In this document: positions 32,465 through 40,257 of the stretch, piece after piece
Position numbering within the stretch: the stretch's first letter is position 1
Layout of the letters: every line of letters begins with the position of its first letter
Assembly: GCF_030283205.1 (NCBI RefSeq)
Contig: NZ_JASNWF010000019.1
Location: forward strand, 124,001 to 188,000
Source: Actinomadura opuntiae
Lineage (GTDB): Bacteria > Actinomycetota > Actinomycetes > Streptosporangiales > Streptosporangiaceae
Direction: 5' to 3'
DNA length: 64,000 nucleotides
The notes under the pieces: model-generated
Databases searched by the model: none
Seen by the model: the letters and a program-made list of their open reading frames with translations, nothing else
Told to the model about the DNA's origin: nothing
Made by a program: the position numbers and the translations under genes

Positions 32465-33151
32465 GTGAGTGATCGTCCTTACGTCCTGCTGAGCTGCGCG
32501 ATGTCGGTGGACGGGTACATCGACGACGCGGCGCCGGAGCGGTTGCGGCTGTCCAGCGCGGCGGACTTCGACCGGGTCGACGCGGTGCGGGCCGGCTGCG
32601 ACGCGATCCTCGTCGGCGCCGGGACCGTGCGGGCCGACGACCCGAAGCTGCTGGTCCGCTCGGCGGCGCGGCGGGAGCAGCGGGTCGCGCGCGGGCTGCC
32701 GCCCGACCTCACCAAGGTGACGCTGACCTGGAGCGGCGACCTGGATCCGGGCGCGCGGTTCTTCACCACGGGCGAGTCGCCGAAGCTGGTGTACGCGCCG
32801 TCCGGCACGGCCGCGGAGCTGGCGGGGCGGCTGGACGGGCCGGCCGAGGTGGTCGACGCGGGCGAGCCGCTCGAGCTGCCGGTGGTCCTCGGCGACCTCG
32901 CGGCGCGGGGGGTGCGGCGGCTGATGGTCGAGGGCGGCGGCGCGATCCACACGCTGTTCCTGACGTCGGGGCTGGCCGACGAGCTGCAGCTGGTCGTGGC
33001 GCCGTTCTTCGTCGGCGACCCGTCCGCGCCGCGGTTCGTCCGGCCGGGGGTGTTCCCGCAGTCGCCGGCGCGGCCGATGCGGCTGGCGGAGATCACCCGG
33101 ATCGGCGACCTGGCGCTGCTGCGGTACCTGGCGGGGGGCGGGCGTGGCTGA
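32465..33151 (+). CDS. RibD C-terminal-type pyrimidine reductase
   Basis: A 228-aa stand-alone reductase of the RibD C-terminal/dihydrofolate-reductase-like fold. Motifs are CAMSVDGYID at the start, GCDAILVGAGTVRADDPKLLVR (NADPH and substrate loop), VMVEGGG-like RRLMVEGGGAIHTLFL and DELQLVVAPFFVGD. In riboflavin synthesis the matching domain reduces the ribosyl side chain of the deaminated pyrimidine. Here it is a separate gene, without the deaminase fused to its N-terminus, and the deaminase gene follows it with an 8-nt overlap. It may act in riboflavin or a deazaflavin/pyrimidine-derived side pathway (inference). GTG start. Confidence 0.85.
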   Translation: MSDRPYVLLSCAMSVDGYIDDAAPERLRLSSAADFDRVDAVRAGCDAILVGAGTVRADDPKLLVRSAARREQRVARGLPPDLTKVTLTWSGDLDPGARFFTTGESPKLVYAPSGTAAELAGRLDGPAEVVDAGEPLELPVVLGDLAARGVRRLMVEGGGAIHTLFLTSGLADELQLVVAPFFVGDPSAPRFVRPGVFPQSPARPMRLAEITRIGDLALLRYLAGGGRG

Positions 33152-33593
33152 CGCGATCATGACCGACGCGGGCTGGCTGGCGCTGGCCTGCGACCTGGCG
33201 ACGCTGTGCCCGCCGTCGGACACGGCGTTCTCGGTGGGCGCGGTGATCGTCGACGCGGACGGCCGGGAGATCGCGCGCGGCCACTCGCGGGAGGCCGACC
33301 CGCACGACCACGCGGAGGAGGCGGCGATCGCCAAGTCCGGCGGGGTGCTGCGCGGCGCGACCGTCTACAGCTCGCTGGAGCCGTGCGGGAACCGGGCGTC
33401 GCGGCCCCGGCCGTGCGCGGAGCTGATCGTCGCGTCGGGGGCGCGCCGGGTGGTGTTCGCCTGGCGGGAGCCGTCGCTGTTCGCCGCGGGCACGGGCGCG
33501 GAGATCCTGGCGGCGGCGGGCGTGGAGCTGGTCGAACTGCCGGAGCTGGCGGGCGCGGCGCGGGAGCCGAACGGGCATCTGCTCGGCGGATGA
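33144..33593 (+). CDS. Zinc-dependent cytidine/deoxycytidylate-type deaminase (RibD N-terminal-like)
   Basis: A 149-aa deaminase with the zinc site HAEEAAI (H-A-E near residue 57) and EPCGNRASRPRPC (P-C-x9-C, one residue longer than RibD's usual spacing). Substrate loops VGAVIVDADGREIARGHSRE match the RibD/dCMP deaminase group. Its GTG start lies 8 nt inside the reductase gene, so the two are translationally coupled and probably form the two halves of a split RibD. The order is reversed relative to the fused enzyme, which has the deaminase first. The stop codon overlaps a 16-bp palindrome. Confidence 0.82.
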   Translation: MADAIMTDAGWLALACDLATLCPPSDTAFSVGAVIVDADGREIARGHSREADPHDHAEEAAIAKSGGVLRGATVYSSLEPCGNRASRPRPCAELIVASGARRVVFAWREPSLFAAGTGAEILAAAGVELVELPELAGAAREPNGHLLGG

Positions 33594-33606
33594 GACTCTA
33601 GTCTCA
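33591..33606. promoter_or_regulatory. Palindrome TGAGACT-CT-AGTCTCA at the 3' end of the deaminase
   Basis: 7-bp perfect arms around a 2-nt centre, overlapping the deaminase stop and 117 nt ahead of the aldehyde dehydrogenase start. A T/C-rich stretch follows (TTTCTCTT), so it could be a weak terminator; the size and symmetry also fit a TetR-type operator for the downstream gene. Confidence 0.4.
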
Positions 33607-33722
33607 TTTCTCTTGCCAACCCCCCGGAACCGCATGCCATGCTGAGCCAAGCAAGCATTCGGTCACCGGATGCGCACCGGACTCTCCGCGGACTTCGTCC
33701 CCCCGGCAGGAGGCACATCAGC

Positions 33723-35156
33723 ATGCTCGAGCACGATCGGCTGTTCATCGGCGGCGAGTGGACGGCACCGGCCGGCACCGGCACCATCGAGGTCGTCTCC
33801 CCGCACACCGAGGAGGTGATCGGCCGGGTGCCCGACGGCACCGAGGCCGACATGGACGCCGCGGTCGCCGCCGCCCGGCGCGCCTTCGACCAGGGCCCCT
33901 GGCCGCGGATGACCCCGGCCGAGCGCGCGGAGAAGGTCGGGAGGCTGTCGGCGATCTACGCCGAGCGGCAGCAGCAGATGGCCGACCTCGTCACCGCGGA
34001 GATGGGCTCGCCGATCCTGTTCTCGGTGTTCGGCCAGGCCGCGATCCCGCAGATGGTGCTGCAGTACTACGTCGACCTCGCCGGCACCTACGCCTGGGAG
34101 GACGAGCGGCCCGGCATGCTCGGCCCGGTCACCGTCACCCGCGAGCCGGTCGGCGTCGTCGCCGCGATCGTCCCGTGGAACGTGCCGCAGTTCACGCTGA
34201 TGCTCAAGCTCGCGCCCGCGCTGATCGCCGGCTGCACCGTCGTCGCCAAACCGTCCCCCGAGACGCCCCTCGACAGCTACCTGCTGGCCGAGTGGATCAA
34301 GGAGGCGGGCATCCCGGACGGCGTCGTCAACATCGTCCCGGCGGGCCGCGAGGCCGGCGCCTACCTGGTCGCGCACCCCGGCGTCGACAAGGTGTCGTTC
34401 ACCGGCTCCACCGCCGCCGGACGCAAGATCGGCGCGGTCTGCGGCGAGCAGCTCAAGCGGGTCACCCTCGAACTCGGCGGCAAGTCCGCCGCGATCGTGC
34501 TGGACGACGCCGACCTCGCCACCACCATCGAGGGCTTCAAGATGGCCTCGCTGATGAACAACGGCGAGGCGTGCGCCGCGCAGACCCGGATCCTGGCGTC
34601 CCGCCGCCGCTACGACGAGGTCGCCGACGCGCTGGCGACCATGGTCGGCGGCCTGACGGTCGGCGACCCGTCCGACTACTCCAGCGAGATCGGCCCGCTG
34701 GTCGCCCAGCGGCAGCAGGAGCGCGTGGAGAACTACATCCGGATCGGCCAGGACGAGGGCGCCAAGATCATCACCGGCGGGCTGGACCGGCCGCACGACC
34801 GCGGCTGGTACGTCGCGCCGACCGTGTTCGGCGACGTCCGCAACGACATGCGCATCGCCCGCGAGGAGATCTTCGGCCCGGTGCTCGTCCTGATCCCCTA
34901 CGAGGACGAGGAGGACGCCGTCCGGATCGCCAACGACAGCGACTACGGCCTCGGCGGCTCGGTCTGGACCGGCGACGTCGACCACGGCGTCGAGGTCGCC
35001 CGCCGCATCCGCACCGGCAGCTGCGGCGTCAACCTGTACAGCCTCGACCCCAACACCCCGTTCGGCGGCTTCAAGAACAGCGGCCTCGGCCGCGAGCTCG
35101 GGCCCGAGGGCCTGAACGCCTACCTGGAGCACAAGTCCATCCCGCGTCCCGCCTGA
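33723..35156 (+). CDS. NAD(P)-dependent aldehyde dehydrogenase
   Basis: A 477-aa ALDH. The cofactor strand IVPWNVPQFTLMLKLAPAL and AKPSPETP (cofactor phosphate loop), FTGSTAAGRKIG, the general base Glu in TLELGGKS near residue 253, and the nucleophile Cys in NNGEACAAQ near residue 285 are all in place, with EEIFGPVL and PFGGFKNSGLGRE at the C-terminus. It oxidises an aldehyde to the acid in the cytosol; the aldehyde is unknown. The ATG at 33723 is preceded by AGGAGG, and a palindrome lies upstream. A perfect 15-bp terminator closes the unit, so it is monocistronic. Confidence 0.95.
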   Translation: MLEHDRLFIGGEWTAPAGTGTIEVVSPHTEEVIGRVPDGTEADMDAAVAAARRAFDQGPWPRMTPAERAEKVGRLSAIYAERQQQMADLVTAEMGSPILFSVFGQAAIPQMVLQYYVDLAGTYAWEDERPGMLGPVTVTREPVGVVAAIVPWNVPQFTLMLKLAPALIAGCTVVAKPSPETPLDSYLLAEWIKEAGIPDGVVNIVPAGREAGAYLVAHPGVDKVSFTGSTAAGRKIGAVCGEQLKRVTLELGGKSAAIVLDDADLATTIEGFKMASLMNNGEACAAQTRILASRRRYDEVADALATMVGGLTVGDPSDYSSEIGPLVAQRQQERVENYIRIGQDEGAKIITGGLDRPHDRGWYVAPTVFGDVRNDMRIAREEIFGPVLVLIPYEDEEDAVRIANDSDYGLGGSVWTGDVDHGVEVARRIRTGSCGVNLYSLDPNTPFGGFKNSGLGRELGPEGLNAYLEHKSIPRPA

Positions 35157-35172
35157 CGCCCGTCCCGAACCC

Positions 35173-35210
35173 GCGTGCCGTCCCGTGAGCGCCTGCACGG
35201 GACGGCACGC
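35173..35210 (+). terminator. Strong intrinsic hairpin after the aldehyde dehydrogenase
   Basis: GCGTGCCGTCCCGTG pairs perfectly with CACGGGACGGCACGC (15 bp) around an 8-nt loop, 16 nt after the stop. Confidence 0.88.
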
Positions 35211-35346
35211 GACGTCTCAGCCCCCTCCACCGATCGGTTGATGCGGCGGATCAGCCGCCGCGCCGCCGGTCGGTCGATGTGCGCGAAGGCCCCGCTCCGC
35301 GAGCCTTGAGGTCGTAGTCGTAGCGAGACGACCCGAGGAGCACGCG

Positions 35347-36261
35347 TTGGCGATCATCGAGGTGGACGGCCTCACCAAACGGTACGGCGACCACGTCGCC
35401 CTGGACGGGGTGTCGTTCTCCGTCGAGGAGGGCGAGATCTTCGGCATCCTCGGCCCGAACGGGGCCGGGAAGACCACCGCGGTCGAATGCCTGGAGGGCC
35501 TGCGCCGCCCGGATGGCGGCACCGCCCGCGTCCTCGGCCTGGACCCGCGGGCCGACGGCCGCAGACTGCACGAGCTGATCGGCGTCCAGCTCCAGCAGAC
35601 GGGCCTGCCCGGATCCATCCGGGTCCGGGAGGCGCTGGAACTGTACGCCTCCTTCTACTCCTCCCCGCGCGACCCCGGCGAGCTGCTCGCCGAGTGGAAC
35701 CTGGAGGACAAGCGCAACGCCCGCGTCCGCAAGCTGTCCGGCGGGCAGGCGCAGCGCCTCTACATCGCGCTCGCCCTCGTCGGCGCGCCCCGCGTCGCGT
35801 TCCTCGACGAGCTGACCACCGGCCTGGACCCGCAGGCCCGCCGCGCCACCTGGGAGCTGATCCGCCGGATCCGCGAGAGCGGCGTCACCGTGGTGCTGAT
35901 CAGCCACTTCATGGACGAGGCGGAGGAGCTGTGCGACCGGCTCGCCGTCCTGGACGGCGGCCGGATCGTCGCCACCGGCACCCCCGGCCGGCTCATCGAG
36001 GAGGCCACCGGGGGCGGCGGCCGGATGCGGTTCCGCCCCGTCGACGAGCTGGACATCGCGCTGCTGGCCGGCCTGCCCGGCGTCACCGACGTCCGGCGGT
36101 CCGGAGCGCACGTGACCGTCACCGGCCACGGCGACTTCGCCACCGCCGTCACCTCCGCGCTCGCCCGCAACCACATCGTGGTCGCCGAGCTGCGCATCGA
36201 CCAGCGCACCCTCGACGACGCCTACCTCGCCCTGACCGGCGGGCCGTCCGCCCGCGACTGA
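35347..36261 (+). CDS. ABC-2 type exporter ATPase
   Basis: A 304-aa ABC ATPase of the DrrA/CcmA type. Walker A GPNGAGKT is at residues 36-43, Q-loop GVQLQQTGLP, signature KLSGGQAQR and H-loop LISHFMDEAEE; Walker B reads VAFLDELTTGLDP with Leu in place of the usual Pro after the Glu. The C-terminal domain is the usual exporter accessory. The TTG start at 35347 follows GAGGAG and opens directly with the first strand IIEVDGLTKRYG. Stop and start to the permease are 13 nt apart, and a histidine kinase and response regulator follow, so it is probably a drug or lipid exporter under its own two-component control. Confidence 0.92.
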   Translation: MAIIEVDGLTKRYGDHVALDGVSFSVEEGEIFGILGPNGAGKTTAVECLEGLRRPDGGTARVLGLDPRADGRRLHELIGVQLQQTGLPGSIRVREALELYASFYSSPRDPGELLAEWNLEDKRNARVRKLSGGQAQRLYIALALVGAPRVAFLDELTTGLDPQARRATWELIRRIRESGVTVVLISHFMDEAEELCDRLAVLDGGRIVATGTPGRLIEEATGGGGRMRFRPVDELDIALLAGLPGVTDVRRSGAHVTVTGHGDFATAVTSALARNHIVVAELRIDQRTLDDAYLALTGGPSARD

Positions 36262-36274
36262 AGGAGCCGCAGAC

Positions 36275-37009
36275 ATGTTCAGCAAGATCCTGGCCGTCGA
36301 GTTCCGGATGCGGATGCGCGAGGCGCTCACCCCGCTGTTCGCCATCGCGCTCCCGCTCGCGCTGCTGTTCGGGTTCGGGCTGATGCCGGACGCCACCGAG
36401 CCGTCCAAGGACCTCGGCGGGGAGACCACCGCCGAGTACATGGCCGTCCTCGGCACCGGCATCGCGTTCGCGATCCTCAGCCTCATCATGCTGCCGAGCG
36501 TGCTGTCGGACTACCGCGAGCGCGGCGTGCTGCGCCGGATGCGCGCCACCCCCGTCCGGCCGTCCGCGCTCCTCACCGCCCAGCTGGTGATCAACGCCGG
36601 GGCCGCGACGGTGACCGCCGCGGTCATGATCGTGGTCGGCGCGGCGGCGTTCGGCACCCCGGTCCCGCGCGGCTTCGGCTGGTTCCTGCTCGCCGCCGTC
36701 CTGTGCCTGCTCGCGCTGCTGGCGGTCGGCTCGCTCGTCAGCGCCGTCGTGCCGAGCGGGCGGGCCGGCAACGCGGTCGGAGCGCTGCTGTTCTTCCCCA
36801 GCATGTTCCTCGCGGGCGTCTACATCCCCTACGACCAGATGCCGCGCACTCTCCAGCGGATCTGCGACTTCACCCCGCTCGGCGCCGGCATCAGGACGAT
36901 GCGGGACGCCTGGATGGGCCATGCCCCGCACCCCTACCAGCTGGTCATAATGGCGGTGTACGCGGTGGTCGCGACCGGGGCCGCCGCCCGGCTCTTCCGG
37001 TGGGAGTGA
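36275..37009 (+). CDS. ABC-2 type exporter permease
   Basis: A 244-aa membrane protein with six predicted helices and the ABC-2 organisation: a cytosolic start (FSKILAVEFRMRMREALTPLF), a periplasmic loop with Glu/Thr, the amphipathic coupling region SDYRERGVLRRMRATPVRPSALL, then four helices and the conserved FFPSMFLAGVYIPYDQMP near the end. It forms the membrane half of the exporter with the preceding ATPase. AAGGAG (36261-36266) gives a clear ribosome binding site. The sensor kinase gene starts 1 nt after its stop. Confidence 0.88.
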   Translation: MFSKILAVEFRMRMREALTPLFAIALPLALLFGFGLMPDATEPSKDLGGETTAEYMAVLGTGIAFAILSLIMLPSVLSDYRERGVLRRMRATPVRPSALLTAQLVINAGAATVTAAVMIVVGAAAFGTPVPRGFGWFLLAAVLCLLALLAVGSLVSAVVPSGRAGNAVGALLFFPSMFLAGVYIPYDQMPRTLQRICDFTPLGAGIRTMRDAWMGHAPHPYQLVIMAVYAVVATGAAARLFRWE

Positions 37010-37010
37010 C

Positions 37011-38273
37011 GTGCGGGAACACCAGACCGGGTTCGACCTCTGGGAACGCCGCGAGCAGTCGGTCCTGCGGATCGTCCCGTACGTCTCGCTGGCTCTGGCG
37101 ACGGCGCTGGCCCTGCTGTCCGACCACGAGTCGGCCGGCAGGGTCGCCCTGCAACTGGGGCTGTCCGCGGCGACGGCCGGGTGGATCGCCTGGATGGCGA
37201 CCCTGCACCCGCAGTGGCCGGACCGGCCCCGCGTGCCCGTGGGCATCTACTACCCCGTCCTGATCTGCCTGCTCGGCACGCTGATCTCGCTGAACCCGAT
37301 GTACGGCTTCGCGATCATCACCGGGTACGTGCACGCGTTCTACCTGAACCCGCGGCTGCGGTTCGTCGGCGTGTTCGTCTGCGCCGCGCTCGCCGCGCTG
37401 GCGCAGATGGGCGGCCCGGGAGGCGTCGACGGCGGGTCCTGGCCCCTCTACCTGCTGATCTTCGCCGTGAACGCGCTGATGTCGGGCGGCATCTGCCTGT
37501 TCGCCTGGCGCGGCGACGAGGAGACCCAGCAGCGCAAGGCGATCATCAACGAGCTGGCCGAGGCGAACGCGCGGCTGGAGTCGGCGCTGGAGGAGAACGC
37601 CGGACTGCACGCCCAGCTTCTCGCGCAGGCCCGCGAGGCCGGCGTGCACGACGAGCGGCAGCGGATGGCCGGCGAGATCCACGACACCATCGCCCAGGGC
37701 CTGGCCGGCGTCGTCACCCAGCTGCAGGCCGCCGAACAGGCCCGCGCCCGCGACGCCGACTGGAAGCGCCACCTGGACATCGCCCAGCAGATGGCCCGCG
37801 AGAGCCTCGCCGAGGCGCGCCGGTCCGTCCAGGCGCTGCGCCCCCAGCCGCTGGAGGACTCCGCGCTGCCCGCCGCGCTCGCCGACGTCGCGAGCCGCTG
37901 GACGGCCCTGCACGGCGTCCCCGCCGAGGTCAGCACGACCGGTACGGTACGGATCATGCACCCGGAGGTGGAGGGCACCCTGCTGCGCACCGCCCAGGAG
38001 GCGCTGGCGAACGTCGCCAAGCACGCCAGGGCGTCCCGCGTCGCGCTGACCCTGTCGTACATGGGCGACCTGATCACCCTCGACGTCCGCGACGACGGCG
38101 CCGGGTTCGCGCCCGACCAGGTCACGCCGACCGCCGGCGGCGGCTACGGCCTCACCGCGATGCGCCGCCGCGTCGCCCGCGTCGCCGGGACGCTGGCGAT
38201 CGAGTCCGAGCCGGGCGCGGGCACCGCGATCTCGGCGAGCGTGCCGGCCGTCCCGATGGGAGACCCCGCGTGA
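37011..38273 (+). CDS. Sensor histidine kinase (NarL/HisKA_3 type)
   Basis: A 420-aa sensor kinase. The N-terminal half has about six hydrophobic helices without a large extracellular domain (intramembrane-sensing type), then a coiled-coil linker (ELAEANARLESALEENAGL). The phospho-acceptor box DERQRMAGEIHDTIAQGL has His224; the ATPase part shows AQEALANVAKHARA (N box), DDGAGFAP (G1) and GGGYGLTAMRRR (G2). It should phosphorylate the response regulator encoded next with a 4-nt overlap. Adjacent to an ABC-2 exporter, it probably senses a membrane-active compound or envelope stress and induces the exporter (inference). GTG start. Confidence 0.92.
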   Translation: MREHQTGFDLWERREQSVLRIVPYVSLALATALALLSDHESAGRVALQLGLSAATAGWIAWMATLHPQWPDRPRVPVGIYYPVLICLLGTLISLNPMYGFAIITGYVHAFYLNPRLRFVGVFVCAALAALAQMGGPGGVDGGSWPLYLLIFAVNALMSGGICLFAWRGDEETQQRKAIINELAEANARLESALEENAGLHAQLLAQAREAGVHDERQRMAGEIHDTIAQGLAGVVTQLQAAEQARARDADWKRHLDIAQQMARESLAEARRSVQALRPQPLEDSALPAALADVASRWTALHGVPAEVSTTGTVRIMHPEVEGTLLRTAQEALANVAKHARASRVALTLSYMGDLITLDVRDDGAGFAPDQVTPTAGGGYGLTAMRRRVARVAGTLAIESEPGAGTAISASVPAVPMGDPA

Positions 38274-38944
38274 CCGGCCCGGTGATCAGGCTGCTCATCG
38301 CCGACGACCACCCCGTGGTGCGCGACGGGCTGCGCGGCATGTTCACCGGCGAACCCGGCTTCGAGGTGCTCGCCGAGGCCGCCGACGGCGCCGAGGCGGT
38401 CCGGCTCGCCGAGACGCTCCGCCCCGACGTCGTGCTGATGGACCTGCGGATGCCCGGCACCGACGGCGTCACCGCGATCACCCGGATGGCCGAGCGCGGC
38501 CTGCCCGCCCGGGTGCTGGTGCTCACCACCTACGACACCGACGCCGACGTGCTCCCCGCGATCGAGGCCGGCGCCACCGGCTACCTGCTCAAGGACGCCC
38601 TGCAGGACGAGCTGTTCCGCGCGGTGCGCGCCGCCGCGCGCGGCGAGGCCGTGCTGTCCCCGTCGGTCGCGGCGCGGCTGATGAGCCGGATGCGCACCGG
38701 TGCCGCCCGCCCCGCCGCGCCGCCAGGCGACGAGCCGCTCAGCCCCCGCGAACTCGAGGTACTCGGCCTGATCGCGCGCGGCAGCACCAACCGGGAGGCC
38801 GCCGCCCGGCTGTTCATCAGCGAGGCCACCGTCAAGACCCACCTGCTGCACATCTACGGCAAGCTCGGCGTGAACGACCGCGCCGCGGCCGTCGCCGCCG
38901 CCTTCGACCGCGGCCTCCTGCGGCCCGGCTCGCCGTCCCGCTGA
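38270..38944 (+). CDS. Response regulator (NarL/LuxR type)
   Basis: A 224-aa regulator. The receiver has acidic pocket IADDHP, phosphorylation Asp58 in LMDLRMPG, Thr in LVLTTYD and Lys in GYLLKDA; the C-terminal LuxR HTH is SPRELEVLGLIARGSTNREAAARLFISEATVKTHLLHIYGKL. The GTG start overlaps the kinase stop (GTGA), so the pair is co-translated. It should control the exporter genes 35347-37009. No obvious binding repeat is seen upstream of 35347. Confidence 0.93.
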   Translation: MTGPVIRLLIADDHPVVRDGLRGMFTGEPGFEVLAEAADGAEAVRLAETLRPDVVLMDLRMPGTDGVTAITRMAERGLPARVLVLTTYDTDADVLPAIEAGATGYLLKDALQDELFRAVRAAARGEAVLSPSVAARLMSRMRTGAARPAAPPGDEPLSPRELEVLGLIARGSTNREAAARLFISEATVKTHLLHIYGKLGVNDRAAAVAAAFDRGLLRPGSPSR

Positions 38945-39862
38945 TCAGGACAGCGTCGCGACCGTCCAGCCGTGCCGCACCCGGCAGGCGTGCGCGGCCT
39001 CCGCCGACGGCGCCCCGGCCACCAGGACCCGGACGCCGGGCATCGGAACGGCCCCGTGGTCGAAGGCCAGCGCGCGCAGCTTGGCGGGGCTGACGACGAC
39101 GGCCGTCGCGTCGTACCTGAGGATCGCCTCCAGCAGATCGCGTGCGCCCGGTTCCCGCACCCCCGCGAACGCGGCGCCCTGGACCAGGCACAGGTCGATG
39201 AGCCCGATCCACGTCCGCACCGGCACGTCCGATCCGCAGCAGACCAGGACGTCGTCCTCCCCCAGCGCAACGGCGCCGCCCAGCCGGTAGAGGTCCGCGA
39301 GCCGATCGGCGTGCGTGACGTCCTCGCGCGGGCCCGCGAGCCGCAGGGCGGCGTCGCGCAGCGGATCCGGAGACGGCACCTCGCCGATCTCCACCCCCCT
39401 CTCCAGCAGCCGGCCGAACGGCGTGGCGCCCGGAACATTCCCGAACGCGAAGACCTGCCGCACATACGAGGCGTCCGCCGCCGCCAGCGACCGCGCGGCG
39501 GTGTCCGCGCCCGTCAGCAGGAAGCGCGCGCCCACCTCGTTCATCATCCGGGCGGCCTCCTCGGCGGACGCACCGGGCGGCAGCGGCGCGGGCACGGCGC
39601 CCGCCGCGCCCACCGCATGCACGGCAACCGCCAGGTCGCACGCGTCGGCGAGATGGATCGCGCCGACGTCCCCGGCCCGTACCCCGTGCCACCGCAGTCC
39701 CCGCGCCGCCGCCCGCACGGCGTCCGCGAACCGCGCGCGGCGCAGCTCCCGCCCGCGGTCGGCGACCGCCGTCCGGCCGCCGTCGGCCCGCATCGCCGCC
39801 AGCACCGTCCGCGTCACCGTCGCATCCGTGACGCCGACCGCCCCGGCCTCTCCCTCCAACAT
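38945..39862 (-). CDS. Truncated AMP-binding (adenylate-forming) enzyme homologue
   Basis: A 305-aa protein that matches only part of the large N-terminal subdomain of acyl-CoA synthetase-like enzymes (full length about 500 aa). Recognisable pieces are a first subdomain (VADRGRELRRARFADAVRAAARGLRWHGVRAGDVGAIHLADA) and a second strand-helix unit ending VRVLVAGAPSAEAAHACRVRHG. The adenylation P-loop (TSGTTGxPK), the YGxTE motif and the C-terminal catalytic Lys domain are absent, so it cannot activate acids in the usual way. It resembles the N-terminal layout of the neighbouring 501-aa homologue, implying duplication and decay. On the minus strand TACGGT (39874-39869) is 6 nt before the ATG, so expression from a leaderless promoter remains possible. 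Confidence 0.6.
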   Translation of the reverse strand: MLEGEAGAVGVTDATVTRTVLAAMRADGGRTAVADRGRELRRARFADAVRAAARGLRWHGVRAGDVGAIHLADACDLAVAVHAVGAAGAVPAPLPPGASAEEAARMMNEVGARFLLTGADTAARSLAAADASYVRQVFAFGNVPGATPFGRLLERGVEIGEVPSPDPLRDAALRLAGPREDVTHADRLADLYRLGGAVALGEDDVLVCCGSDVPVRTWIGLIDLCLVQGAAFAGVREPGARDLLEAILRYDATAVVVSPAKLRALAFDHGAVPMPGVRVLVAGAPSAEAAHACRVRHGWTVATLS

Positions 39863-40257
39863 GCCGCGACCGTACGCCGCCCCCTCCCCCAGCCACATCC
39901 AAAGATCTATGTAGACCCATATGTAGCCCGCCCTACACACCCCCACCCACCACCCCCCGTGACCGGCAGAGCCAGCCAGGCCACCCCACCCAAGAAGGGC
40001 ACAACCCCCACCCGCCCATCCCACAGATCCAGCGCCGCTTGAACCGAACAGCACACCGACGAAACAGACCATGACCCCGACGACGCGGGCCGGGGGTTTT
40101 CGCGACATGCGGCCCGCCCGAGCTCCTAGCAACTTGCGAGCCGGGCGGCCCGGCGGCAGTCACAGACCACCCCGCACAACAGGCAGAGTAAGGGGAGGCG
40201 GCCTAAGCCGACGCGGGCGAGGAGCGCAGCACCGCACACGCCCATCGGGCGTGCGGG
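39863..40257. other. Intergenic region with a tandem heptamer and hairpins, no gene seen
   Basis: A 395-nt region between two minus-strand genes. It holds the -10 TACGGT of the downstream gene, a pair of TATGTAG heptamers at 39908-39914 and 39920-39926 (12-bp period), a long imperfect hairpin at about 40107-40154 (CGGCCCGCCCGAGCTC with GAGCCGGGCGGCCCGG), and the terminator hairpin of the 501-aa gene. Short open frames here are basic or low-complexity and have no coding features. Confidence 0.5.
40232..40256 (-). terminator. Hairpin after the 501-aa AMP-binding gene
   Basis: CCGCAC(AC)GCCC and GGGCGTGCGG form a 10-bp stem with a 2-nt bulge and an ATC loop, directly beyond the stop at 40258-40260. 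Confidence 0.55.
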
